From Aldehydirespirator sp965203635 (GTDB lineage Bacteria; Actinomycetota; Acidimicrobiia; Acidimicrobiales; Aldehydirespiratoraceae), in contig OZ241903.1 of NCBI GenBank assembly GCA_965203635.1, positions 3,100,001 to 3,164,000 of the forward strand: a DNA stretch of 64,000 nucleotides. The letters are read 5' to 3'. A program made the translations under genes and the position numbers. Position 1 is the stretch's first letter. Each line of letters starts with the position of its first letter. The notes below the pieces were generated by a model. It searched no databases. It had not been told where the DNA came from and saw nothing but the letters and a program-made list of their open reading frames with translations. This document shows, piece by piece, positions 42,225 through 50,360 of the stretch.

Positions 42225-43667
42225 TCAATCAAACTCCCAGTCGGCGTCCGTGGTGAACAGGACCTCGTCGCCGTCGACGCTGCGGGCTACCTCGGAGAAG
42301 CGGCCCTGCACGGCGGGGGGATCGCCGGCGCCTCCGCTGGCGAGTTGCTCCACCAGCCGCTCGAGGCCGGCGACTCTGGATCCCTTGACCAGCACCGCGT
42401 CGTCGGCGCCGAGGTCGACCAGCGAGGCGAGAGCGGCGTCGATGCCCGGCACCTCGATCACGGTGCCCTCGCCCGATGAGTAGCCCGGCGCCTCCACCGC
42501 CAAGACGGTGATGCCGAGGCGGGCCGCCAGCGAAGCCGCCGCGGCGTGTTCTTCGGCGTCGAAGTCGCCCAACTCGGCCATGACGCCCAGCACTGCGATC
42601 CGGCGCTGCGCCGGGAGCGCGGCCAGGGCGTGCAGGGCCGCCCGCATCGACAGCGGGTTGGCGTTGTAGCAGTCGTTGAGCACACGGGCGCCCCCCGTGG
42701 TGCGGACGACTTCCATGCGCAAGGGCGACAGCGTCGGCTCGGCCAGCCCTTCAGCCGCGCCCTCCAGGGAGACGCCCAGCTCTAAGCCCACCGCGGCCGC
42801 GGCCAGCGCGTTGTCGACCGAGTGGACTCCCCTGGCCCCCAGCTCCACCTCGATCTGCCCGCCGGGGCTGCACAGCACGAAGCGAGGTGTCAGATCGTCG
42901 TCGAGCGTCACTTGCTCGGCTGCCACCTCACCGCCCGGCCCGAATGTGACCACCCGGGCGTTGGTGCTCGACGCCATGGCGGCGACCTCGGGCACGCCCG
43001 CGTTGAGGAAGGCCACTCCCCCGTCGGCGGCCGCGGGGAGCCCCTCGACCAACTCCCGCTTGGCCGAGACCACCGCGGCCAGCGATCCCAGCTCGCTGGT
43101 GTGCGACAGCCCCACGGTGGTGATCACACCCATGGTCGGTTGGGCCACGCGGCAGAGTTCGGCGATGTGCCCTGGGCCTCTCGAACCCATCTCGACCACC
43201 AGCGCCTCGGCGTCGTCGGGGGCTGACAGCAGGGTGATCGGCACTCCGATCTCGTTGTTGAACGACCGGGTACTGGCCCACACCCGCCGGTCCCGGCCCA
43301 GCACCGCGGCCAGCAGATCCTTGGTGGTGGTCTTGCCCACCGATCCGGTGATGCCCACCACCGGCACCGACCCGAGCCGGCTCCGAGCCTCGCGGGCCAG
43401 GGCGGTGAGAGCCGCCTGGGTGTCGTCCACCTCGACCGCGCCGGCGTCGACTCCGGACGGGCCACGGCTGGTGAGGTAGGCCGAAGCGCCGCGTGCCACC
43501 GCGTCGGCGATGAAGTCGTGTCCGTCGCGCTCGGCTACGAGCGGCACGAACAGCATCCCCGGCTGAACGTCGCGGCTGTCCTGGGTCACGCCGTCGACCG
43601 CCATGGCGCCGTCGCCGTGCAGCCGGCCTCCGGTAACCGCGGCGATCTCGGCGAGCGTCCAGCGCAC
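42225..43667 (-). CDS. murF: UDP-N-acetylmuramoyl-tripeptide--D-alanyl-D-alanine ligase
   Basis: 480 residues. Adds D-Ala-D-Ala to the UDP-MurNAc-tripeptide in cytoplasmic peptidoglycan synthesis. Mur ligase motifs: GITGSVGKTTTKD (105-117, ATP loop), SFNNEIGVP, VVEMGSRGPGHI, SVDNALAAAAVG, and RVLNDCYNANPLSM, which is characteristic of MurF. GTG start at 43667, chosen as the family N-terminus (RWTLAEIAAVTGG). Divergent from ddl, which makes its D-Ala-D-Ala substrate; the 383-base gap between them is filled by the palindrome array, so both promoters must lie in or at the edge of it. Confidence 0.93.
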   Translation of the reverse strand: MRWTLAEIAAVTGGRLHGDGAMAVDGVTQDSRDVQPGMLFVPLVAERDGHDFIADAVARGASAYLTSRGPSGVDAGAVEVDDTQAALTALAREARSRLGSVPVVGITGSVGKTTTKDLLAAVLGRDRRVWASTRSFNNEIGVPITLLSAPDDAEALVVEMGSRGPGHIAELCRVAQPTMGVITTVGLSHTSELGSLAAVVSAKRELVEGLPAAADGGVAFLNAGVPEVAAMASSTNARVVTFGPGGEVAAEQVTLDDDLTPRFVLCSPGGQIEVELGARGVHSVDNALAAAAVGLELGVSLEGAAEGLAEPTLSPLRMEVVRTTGGARVLNDCYNANPLSMRAALHALAALPAQRRIAVLGVMAELGDFDAEEHAAAASLAARLGITVLAVEAPGYSSGEGTVIEVPGIDAALASLVDLGADDAVLVKGSRVAGLERLVEQLASGGAGDPPAVQGRFSEVARSVDGDEVLFTTDADWEFD

Positions 43668-43693
43668 GGCGCGAGTGTGGCACGCCCAGCCGC

Positions 43694-44025
43694 GAACTGG
43701 CAGCACAATGCACGCATACCGTGCAAGACGCTGCCAATTCCCCGTCGGGCGCAACCCCAGCCGCGAACTGGCAGCACAATGCACGCATACCGTGCAAGAC
43801 GCTGCCAATTCCCCGTCGGGCGCAACCCCAGCCGCGAACTGGCAGCACAATGCACGCATACCGTGCAAGACGCTGCCAATTCCCCGTCGGGCGCAACCCC
43901 AGCCGCGAACTGGCAGCACAATGCACGCATACCGTGCAAGACGCTGCCAATTCCCCGCCGGGCGCAACCCCAGCCGCGAACTGGCAGCCGAGGACGCCGA
44001 AAACGGCACCCACCGCTGCCAATTC
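43694..44025. repeat. Nested-palindrome array 2 (four 47-bp elements plus one variant, 71-bp period)
   Basis: Elements at 43694-43740, 43765-43811, 43836-43882 and 43907-43953, plus a fifth at 43978-44025. Arms GAACTGGCAGC/GCTGCCAATTC (one mismatch), the same inner TGCACG-CATAC-CGTGCA stem, internal loop AGAC. The 24-bp spacers (CCCGTCGGGCGCAACCCCAG and onwards) are the same between copies but unrelated to those of array 1. The fifth keeps the outer arms but has a different core with a GCCG-AAAA-CGGC hairpin. Fills the murF-ddl gap apart from about 26 bases on each side. Confidence 0.93.
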
Positions 44026-44037
44026 ACTGCCGGGCGC

Positions 44038-44043
44038 TAGCGT
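44038..44043 (+). promoter_or_regulatory. -10-like TAGCGT of ddl
   Basis: TAGCGT with exactly seven bases to GTG 44051, the same arrangement as the aminotransferase. The -35 position would fall in the right arm of the last palindrome (44015-44025), so the array could directly affect ddl transcription. Confidence 0.45.
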
Positions 44044-44050
44044 CGCCTGG

Positions 44051-45196
44051 GTGGAGGACCGCAGGGTCAGGCTGGTCGTGCTGTTCGGGGGACGCTCCGC
44101 CGAACACGACGTGTCGTGCGTGTCGGCCCGTCATGTGGTCGCTGCGGCCGATCCCGAGAAGTACGTCGTCGAGCCGGTGGGCATCACCCGGGAGGGACGC
44201 TGGGTGCAGGCCGCGGCGGCTCTCGAAGCCCTCGGAGCCGGCCCCGAGGCGCTGCCCGAGCGGCTCAGCGCGGCCGGTCCGGAGATCGAGCCTCTGCCGG
44301 CGCTGACCGCCAGCCCCGGAGCCGGCCCCACCGGCCCCACCGTGGTGCTGCCGATCCTGCATGGACCGATGGGCGAGGACGGGACGGTGCAGGGCCTGCT
44401 GGAGCTGGCCCGGGTTCCCTACGCCGGAGCGGGGGTGCTGGCCTCCGCGCTGTGCATGGACAAGACCGCGGCCAACACGATGCTGGCCGCGGCCGGCATC
44501 GCCCACACCCGCTGGCGCAGCGTCACGCTCGACGATCCCGCCGCGGACGACTCCGAGCTGGCTCCGCAGGTCGAGGCCTTGGTCGAAGACCTCGGCCTGC
44601 CGGCCTTCGTGAAACCGGCCAGCATGGGATCGTCGGTCGGCATCACCAGGGCGACCACCCGCCAGCAGGTGGCCGACGGGCTCCGCCAAGCGTGCCGCTA
44701 CGACCGATCCATAATCGTGGAGGAGGAGGCCAGGGCCCGCGAGATCGAGGTGGCCGTCCTCGGCAACGACGAGCCCGAGGCCAGCCTGCCCGGCGAGATC
44801 GTCCCCGGCGCGGAGTTCTACGACTACGCCGACAAGTACCAGGACGGCGCCGAGCTGCTGATCCCGGCTCCCCTCGACGACGACGAGATCGCCGCCTGCC
44901 AGAGCCTCGCGGTCGACGCCTACCGGGCGCTGCGGGTGGAGGGCCTGGCCCGGGTCGACTTCCTGTACGAGGACGGGCGGGACGGCCGCGGCGACCGGGG
45001 CTGGATGGTGAGCGAACTCAACACGATGCCGGGATTCACCCCCATATCGATGTACCCCAAGCTGTGGGCCGCCACCGGGCTCCCCTACTCGCGGCTCATA
45101 GACCGCCTCGTGGAGTTGGCCCTGGAGCGCCACGCCCGGCGCGAGCACCACACCCACACCGACCCCGCCGCTCCACCGGATCGGAAGCCGTCGTGA
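44051..45196 (+). CDS. ddl: D-alanine--D-alanine ligase
   Basis: 381 residues. ATP-grasp enzyme that joins two D-alanines for peptidoglycan. Motifs: LFGGRSAEHDVSCVSA (11-26), LHGPMGEDGTVQG, KPASMGSSVGI (ATP-binding lysine and Ser loop), EEEARAREIEVAVLG, and SELNTMPGFT with magnesium ligands near the C-terminus. The inserted DGRDGRGDRG loop before the last motif is slightly longer than usual. Start GTG 44051 from the -10-like element and family alignment. Divergent partner of murF. Confidence 0.93.
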   Translation: MEDRRVRLVVLFGGRSAEHDVSCVSARHVVAAADPEKYVVEPVGITREGRWVQAAAALEALGAGPEALPERLSAAGPEIEPLPALTASPGAGPTGPTVVLPILHGPMGEDGTVQGLLELARVPYAGAGVLASALCMDKTAANTMLAAAGIAHTRWRSVTLDDPAADDSELAPQVEALVEDLGLPAFVKPASMGSSVGITRATTRQQVADGLRQACRYDRSIIVEEEARAREIEVAVLGNDEPEASLPGEIVPGAEFYDYADKYQDGAELLIPAPLDDDEIAACQSLAVDAYRALRVEGLARVDFLYEDGRDGRGDRGWMVSELNTMPGFTPISMYPKLWAATGLPYSRLIDRLVELALERHARREHHTHTDPAAPPDRKPS

Positions 45197-45217
45197 GCCT
45201 CCGGCGGCCGCGGGCAC

Positions 45218-45223
45218 TAGAAC
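45218..45223 (+). promoter_or_regulatory. -10-like TAGAAC upstream of the reductase-HAD gene
   Basis: TAGAAC, then seven bases to GTG 45231. A weaker match than the other TAnnnT hexamers but with the same spacing. The gene may instead be read through from ddl, which ends 34 bases earlier. Confidence 0.3.
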
Positions 45224-45230
45224 TAACCCC

Positions 45231-47597
45231 GTGATCGCGGAGTCTCTCGCCGGCAAGCGGATCGCCATCACCGGCGCGACCGGGTTCCTGGGGACCGCGC
45301 TCACCGAGCGCCTGCTGCGCTGCGCGCCCGACTGCGAGCTGGTGCTGGTGGTGCGCCCGGGCCGCCGGGGCGCGGCCCAGCGGGTGCAGCGCGACGTGCT
45401 CCGCAACGACGCCTTCGACGGGCTCCGCCGCCAGGCCGCCGAGGAATCCAGCAACGAGAGCTACGAGGACATGACCGCCCGCCGGGTCACCGCGGTGGCC
45501 GGCGACGTCGGTGTCGACGGGCTCGACCTAGACGACGAGGGCCGTGCCGCCCTGGCCGGCTGCGACATCGTGATCCACTCCGCGGCCACCGTGAACTTCG
45601 ACTCGGCCCTCGACGACGCGGTGGAGGTCAACCTGCTCGGGCCGGGCCGGGTGGCCGCGATCCTGTCCGAGACCGGCTCCAACGCCCACATGATCGCGGT
45701 GTCGACCTGCTACGTGGCCGGCAGCCGCCGGGGCGCCGCCCCCGAGCAGCTGGTGGACGACTCGCCGTTCTTCACCGAGGTCGGCTGGCGCGACGAGGTG
45801 GACAGCGCCCGCCGCGCCCGCCGCGACGCCGAGCAGGCCAGCCGCAGCCCCGAGCGTCTGGCCGCGCTGTCGACCCAGGCCCGCCGGGAGCTGGGCGCGG
45901 CCGGCATCCCCGCACTCTCCGAGAAGGTCGAGAGCCTGCGGCGGCGCTGGGTGGACGAGCAGATGACCCGGGCCGGCCGGGCCCGGGCCTCCAGCCTCGG
46001 CTTCCCCGACGCCTATGCCTTCACCAAGGCCCTCGGCGAGCGGGCCCTCACCGAGACCCGCGGCGACATCGCGGTGAGCATCGTGCGGCCCTCGATCATC
46101 GAGTCGGCCCTGGCCGAGCCCTACCCGGGATGGATCCGGGGATTCCGGATGGCCGAGCCGGTGATAGCCGCCTACGCCCGGGGCCTGCTCAAGGAGTTCC
46201 CGGGCGTGCCCGAGGGCATCGTCGACGTGATCCCGGTGGACCTGGTGGTGGCGACCATCATGGCCGTGGCCGCACGGGGCCCGGTGGAACCCAGCCCCGA
46301 TGTCGTCCAGGTCGCCAGCGGGGCCATCAACCCGCTCAAGTACGGCAAGCTCTTCGACCTAGTCAGCGGCTGGTTCACCGAGCACCCCGTCTACGACGAG
46401 CACAACCAGCCGATCTCCGTGCCCCAGTGGTCGTTCCCCGGCCGGGGGAGGGTGTCCCGGCAGCTCCAGCGAGCGCAACGTTCGCTGGAGACCGCCGACC
46501 GGGTGCTGTCGGCCCTGCCGCTGCGGGGTCGCCACGCCCTCATGAGCGCCAGCCTCGAAGAGCGCCGCCAGCAGCTGGGCAGGGCCAACGAGTACGTCGA
46601 GCTGTACGGCTCCTACGCCGAGTGCGAGGCCATCTACCAGCTCGACCGGCTCCTGGAGCTCTGGGACTCGCTCGACGACGACGACCGGGCGGCGTTCTGC
46701 TTCGATCCCTCCGTTGTCGACTGGACCCACTACGTGCAGGAGGTGCACCTGCCGTCGATGGTGGAGCAGGCCCGCCTCAAGATGGCCCCCGGCGCCGGCT
46801 CCAGCCGCACCGGTTCCCGCTCCACCCGGCTCCGCCGCCAGGTGCTCGCACCCGAGCGCCAGCTGGCCGTGTTCGACCTGGAGAACACGCTGATCGCCTC
46901 GAACGTGGTGGCCAGCTACGCGTGGCTCGCCACCCGGGAGCTCGACGACCTGGACCGGGTCCGTTTCGTGGCCCGCACCGTCAGCGAGGCGCCCCGCCTG
47001 CTGGCCCTGGACCGCAGGGACCGCAGCGACTTCCTGCGCTACTTCTACCGGCGCTTCGAGGGCGCCTCGGTGGACCGCATCGACGCCGACTGCGCGGAGA
47101 TGCTCAGCGATCTCATCCTCACCAAGTCGTTCCCGCGGGGGATCCGCCGGATCCGCGAGCACCGGCAGGCCGGGCACATGACGCTGCTCGTCACCGGGGC
47201 GCTCGACTTCGTGATCGCTCCCCTGAAGCCGCTGTTCGACCACATCATCGCGGCCGAGATGGGCTCGAGCGACGGCGTCTACGACGGCCGGCTCACGTCG
47301 GTGCCTCCCACCGGCGAGGCCCGCTACCAGACGCTGGTCGACTTCGCCGAGCTCCACGGACTCGACCTGCGGGAGTCGGTGGCCTACGCCGACAGCACCT
47401 CGGACCTGCCCATGCTGGAAGCGGTCGGCTTCCCGGTGGCAGTCAATCCCGAGACCAAGCTGGCCGCGCTGGCCCGGCGCCGGGGTTGGCTGATCGAGCA
47501 CTGGTCCACCAGCGCGGGCGCTCCCGCCAAGCTCCTTCCGCTGGCGCCTAGGGGCCGCCCCGGGGCCCGCCGCCGCGAACTGGTGAGGTCGGCCTGA
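45231..47597 (+). CDS. Fatty acyl-CoA reductase-like SDR fused to HAD-IB hydrolase
   Basis: 788 residues. N-terminal extended SDR of the male-sterility/FAR type: GATGFLG (15-21) for NADP(H) and YAFTK (about 261-265) with catalytic Tyr/Lys, followed by a FAR_C-like helical part. From about residue 545 a HAD-IB phosphatase-like domain with DLENTLIASN (motif I; the second Asp of the usual DxD is Asn/Glu-shifted), LLVTGALDF (motif II) and YADSTSDLPMLEAVG (motif IV). Reduction of an acyl-CoA or acyl-ACP and a phosphate-ester step in lipid synthesis are inferred from this fusion and from the downstream acyltransferase. The stop is coupled to a mini-cistron. Confidence 0.83.
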   Translation: MIAESLAGKRIAITGATGFLGTALTERLLRCAPDCELVLVVRPGRRGAAQRVQRDVLRNDAFDGLRRQAAEESSNESYEDMTARRVTAVAGDVGVDGLDLDDEGRAALAGCDIVIHSAATVNFDSALDDAVEVNLLGPGRVAAILSETGSNAHMIAVSTCYVAGSRRGAAPEQLVDDSPFFTEVGWRDEVDSARRARRDAEQASRSPERLAALSTQARRELGAAGIPALSEKVESLRRRWVDEQMTRAGRARASSLGFPDAYAFTKALGERALTETRGDIAVSIVRPSIIESALAEPYPGWIRGFRMAEPVIAAYARGLLKEFPGVPEGIVDVIPVDLVVATIMAVAARGPVEPSPDVVQVASGAINPLKYGKLFDLVSGWFTEHPVYDEHNQPISVPQWSFPGRGRVSRQLQRAQRSLETADRVLSALPLRGRHALMSASLEERRQQLGRANEYVELYGSYAECEAIYQLDRLLELWDSLDDDDRAAFCFDPSVVDWTHYVQEVHLPSMVEQARLKMAPGAGSSRTGSRSTRLRRQVLAPERQLAVFDLENTLIASNVVASYAWLATRELDDLDRVRFVARTVSEAPRLLALDRRDRSDFLRYFYRRFEGASVDRIDADCAEMLSDLILTKSFPRGIRRIREHRQAGHMTLLVTGALDFVIAPLKPLFDHIIAAEMGSSDGVYDGRLTSVPPTGEARYQTLVDFAELHGLDLRESVAYADSTSDLPMLEAVGFPVAVNPETKLAALARRRGWLIEHWSTSAGAPAKLLPLAPRGRPGARRRELVRSA

Positions 47598-47648
47598 TGG
47601 CCGAAAGGACACGCGCACTGAGACTCCCCGGAGGGTCGGCCTGATGGC
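47587..47648 (+). repeat. 15-bp stop/start word duplicated 47 bp apart
   Basis: GGTCGGCCTGATGGC occurs at 47587-47601 and 47634-47648. Each copy contains a TGATG stop/start overlap. The sequence between is not clearly repeated, so this is an old or partial tandem duplication. Confidence 0.75.
47597..47644 (+). other. Leader mini-cistron (15 codons) between reductase and LarA-like gene
   Basis: ATG 47597 overlaps the reductase stop (TGATG) and encodes MAERTRALRLPGGSA. Its TGA (47642-47644) overlaps ATG 47644 of the LarA-like gene in the same way. The coupling chain is upstream gene, mini-ORF, downstream gene with no free gap. Confidence 0.55.
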
Positions 47649-49257
47649 TGTCGAGCACCGCAAGGCGCCCCGGCCCGGCCTGGTGATGGACGTCGACCGC
47701 TCGACGCCGCCGATCCTGTTCCATCACGGCGAGGGCTTCCGCCTGGAGAGGCTGCCGCCGGGCCGCAGCCGGATCATCTACCCGGCCGAGCCCCTCGCGG
47801 GGCTGCCCGATCCCACCGAGGCCATCCGCGACGCCCTGCTGAACCCGCTCGACTCCGATCCGCTGCCGTCGCGGCTGCGGCCGGGAATGAAGCTGACCAT
47901 CGCCTTCGACGACATCTCGCTGCCGCTGCCGCCCATGCGGCGCCCCGACATCCGCCAGCGGATCATCGAGCAGGTCCTCGACATGGCGGCCGCCGCGGGG
48001 GTGGACGACGTGCACCTGATCGCGGCTCTGGCCCTGCACCGCCGGATGACCGACGACGAGTTGCGCCACGCCCTGGGCGAGCGGGTGTTCGACGCGTTCG
48101 CCCCGCAGGGCGCGCTCTACAACCATGACGCCGAGGACCCCGACGGCATGGTGGAGCTGGGCCGCACCGACCACGACGAGCTGGTCACCATGAACCGGCG
48201 GGCCGCCGAGAGCGACCTGCTGGTGTACGTGAACATCAACCTGGTGGCCATGGACGGAGGCTGGAAGTCCACCGCCACCGGTCTGGCCGACTACCGGTCG
48301 CTGCGCCACCACCACAACGTCGGGACCATGCTGAACTCCCGCTCGTTCATGGACCGGCCCCGCTCCGAGCTGCACCACTCCAACTGGCGCCAGGGCGAGG
48401 TGATCAAGGCCAACGGTCCGCCCATCTTCCAGATCGAGACCACGGTCAACAACAACACCTTCGGCCACGACGGCCCGCTGGCCGTGCTGCAGAAGCGCGA
48501 GTGGGAGTGGAGCGCCCGGGACCGGGCCTCGTTCATGGCCATGCACGCCGGGCTGAGGGCGATGCCGCCGGCGGCCTGCCGGGGCGTGTTCAACCGGTGG
48601 CTGGCGCCCTATGAGATGACCTCGGTCCAGGCCGGCGCGGTGGAGCCCGTCCACGAGAGCACCACCGCCAACGTGCTGGCCCAGCATCTGGTGCCGGTGC
48701 AGGGCCAGACCGACGTGCTCACCATGGGGCTGCCCTACATCTGCCCGTACAACGTCAACTCGGTGATGAACCCGATCCTGGTGATGTGCCTGGGCCTGGG
48801 CTACTTCTTCAACCTGTACCGGGGTCGGCCGCTGGTGCGCGAGGGCGGTGTGGTCATCATGAGCCACCCCACCCGCTGGGAGTTCCACCCGGTGCACCAT
48901 CCCAGCTACATCGACTTCTTCGAGCAGCTGCTGGCGGAGACCACCGACCCGGCCGAGCTGGAGGCCAAGTACGAGGCCCAGTTCGCCACCGACGAGTGGT
49001 ACGTGCACCTCTACCGCACCAGCTACGCCTACCACGGGGTGCATCCCTTCTACATGTGGTACTGGGGGGCGCACGCCCTGCAGTGGCTGGGCCGGGTGAT
49101 CGTGGTGGGCGGCGACACCAAGGCGGTGCGGCGCATGGGCTTCCAGCCCGCGTCGACCCTGTCGGACGCCTTGGAGATGGCCGGCGACGTGGTGGGGCCC
49201 TCGCCGACGATCACCCATGTGCACAACCCGCCCATCCTGATGGCGGACGTGGAGTGA
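47644..49257 (+). CDS. LarA-like (DUF2088) protein, lactate-racemase superfamily
   Basis: 537 residues. The N-terminal half fits the LarA N-domain (DUF2088): GMKLTIAFDDISLPLPP (about 80-96), then IIEQVLDMAAAAGVDDVHLIAALALHRRMTDDEL, typical of nickel-pincer lactate racemase relatives, here considerably longer than LarA (about 420). The C-terminal half has aromatic and His-rich stretches (HPTRWEFHPVHHP, YHGVHPFYMWYWG) that I do not recognise. Neither lactate metabolism nor larB/larC maturation genes are visible, so the real substrate may be a 2-hydroxy acid or lipid in the pathway of its neighbours. Second gene of the lipid-type operon. Confidence 0.7.
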   Translation: MAVEHRKAPRPGLVMDVDRSTPPILFHHGEGFRLERLPPGRSRIIYPAEPLAGLPDPTEAIRDALLNPLDSDPLPSRLRPGMKLTIAFDDISLPLPPMRRPDIRQRIIEQVLDMAAAAGVDDVHLIAALALHRRMTDDELRHALGERVFDAFAPQGALYNHDAEDPDGMVELGRTDHDELVTMNRRAAESDLLVYVNINLVAMDGGWKSTATGLADYRSLRHHHNVGTMLNSRSFMDRPRSELHHSNWRQGEVIKANGPPIFQIETTVNNNTFGHDGPLAVLQKREWEWSARDRASFMAMHAGLRAMPPAACRGVFNRWLAPYEMTSVQAGAVEPVHESTTANVLAQHLVPVQGQTDVLTMGLPYICPYNVNSVMNPILVMCLGLGYFFNLYRGRPLVREGGVVIMSHPTRWEFHPVHHPSYIDFFEQLLAETTDPAELEAKYEAQFATDEWYVHLYRTSYAYHGVHPFYMWYWGAHALQWLGRVIVVGGDTKAVRRMGFQPASTLSDALEMAGDVVGPSPTITHVHNPPILMADVE

Positions 49258-49318
49258 CCTGGTGTACGTGGCTGCCGAGCGAGTCGGAACCGGCGACGAT
49301 GGCGGACGTGGAGTGACC
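49240..49318 (+). repeat. 20-bp repeat duplicating the LarA-like 3' end
   Basis: ATGGCGGACGTGGAGTGACC is found at 49240-49259 (last codons and stop of the LarA-like gene) and again at 49299-49318, 59 bases later, where it forms a free five-codon ORF MADVE-stop just before the acyltransferase start. Confidence 0.9.
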
Positions 49319-49326
49319 GGGAGGGC

Positions 49327-50286
49327 GTGGTAGTGGGCATCGCTCACGATCTCGGCCTGGTGCGGATCCGGCACCGCCTGCCGTCGCCGGCCCGCGCGTT
49401 GAGGGCCCGCTCGTTCCCGCTGCGGGCGCCCACCGTTCCCGGCGGCGTGGAGCCGCTGGAGGCGCCGGCCCGCACCGGCACCGGCTTCGACACCGGCTGG
49501 TCCCGCCGCTGGCCGGCCCGCATGTGCCGGGCCGCCATCGTGGAGGGTCCGATGCGGGCCATGGTCCAGGTGCTGGCCTCGCCCCGCCGCCGCGGCGCCG
49601 ACCGGCTGGCCGACATCGAGGGCCCGGTGGTCTTCGCCTCCAACCACCACAGCCATCTCGACACTCCCCTGCTGATCACGTCGATCCCCGAGCCGTGGCG
49701 CCACAAGATCGTGGTGGGGGCGGCGTCCGACTACTTCTTCGGCTCCCGGGCGGCGGGCGCCACCGCGGCGCTGGTGATGGGGGCCATTCCCATCGAGCGG
49801 GCCCGGGTGGGACGCCGGTCCGCCGACATGGCCGCCGGGCTGATCGACGACGGATGGAGCCTGCTGATCTACCCGGAGGGCGGCCGCAGTCCCGACGGCT
49901 GGGGGCAGACATTCCGCGGCGGCGCCGCCTATCTGTCGCTCCGCTGCAACGTGCCGGTGGTGCCCATCCATGTGGGCGGCACCGGCGCCATCCTGCGCAA
50001 GGGCCGCAGTGTGCCCCGGCCCGCGGAGGCGACGGTCACGTTCGGGACGCCGCTGCGGCCCGCGCCCGGCGAGAAGGCCCCCCGCCTGGCCGCCCGGATA
50101 GAGGCGGCGGTGACGGCCCTGGCCGACGAGGCCAGCACCGACTGGTACTCGGCCCGCAAACGGGCCCACGCCGGAGCCAGCGGCACCCTAACCGGGCCCC
50201 AGGTCGGCGTCTGGCGCCGCCAGTGGGCCCTCGGCGGCCGCCGCCGCACCCCATCAACCCGCTCCCGCCGCTGGCCCGACTTGTAG
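49327..50286 (+). CDS. PlsC-like 1-acyl-glycerol-3-phosphate (lysophospholipid) acyltransferase
   Basis: 319 residues from GTG 49327 (GTG 49333 is equally possible). Acyltransferase motifs in order: NHHSHLDTPLL (HX4D catalytic block), GAIPIERAR, YPEGGRSPDG (phosphate-binding EG block) and VPVVPIHVGG. A Shine-Dalgarno-like GGGAGGG lies directly before. The N-terminal 90 residues are basic and possibly membrane-associated; the C-terminus is Arg-rich. Third gene of the operon with the acyl-CoA reductase-HAD protein and the LarA-like protein; together they suggest synthesis of an unusual glycerolipid or alcohol/ether lipid. Confidence 0.83.
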   Translation: MVVGIAHDLGLVRIRHRLPSPARALRARSFPLRAPTVPGGVEPLEAPARTGTGFDTGWSRRWPARMCRAAIVEGPMRAMVQVLASPRRRGADRLADIEGPVVFASNHHSHLDTPLLITSIPEPWRHKIVVGAASDYFFGSRAAGATAALVMGAIPIERARVGRRSADMAAGLIDDGWSLLIYPEGGRSPDGWGQTFRGGAAYLSLRCNVPVVPIHVGGTGAILRKGRSVPRPAEATVTFGTPLRPAPGEKAPRLAARIEAAVTALADEASTDWYSARKRAHAGASGTLTGPQVGVWRRQWALGGRRRTPSTRSRRWPDL

Positions 50287-50347
50287 CCGGTCGGTCACCC
50301 GCCGGCGGCTGTGACATCGGACCATCCGGGCTCGACAGACACGCCCG

Positions 50348-50353
50348 TAGGCT
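50348..50353 (+). promoter_or_regulatory. -10-like TAGGCT of the aconitase gene
   Basis: TAGGCT seven bases before ATG 50361; identical to the hexamer before the coiled-coil gene at 40083. No -35 is recognised. Confidence 0.45.
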
Positions 50354-50360
50354 GAGAGCC

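Noticed and set aside
35759..44025. The two palindrome arrays as CRISPR arrays
   Set aside because: The spacers within each array are the same as each other and the repeats are long nested palindromes with a 71-bp period; no cas genes are present.
47548..50169. 873-codon minus-strand ORF opposite the LarA-like and PlsC-like genes
   Set aside because: His/Gly/Val-rich antisense shadow in high-GC DNA; no domain.
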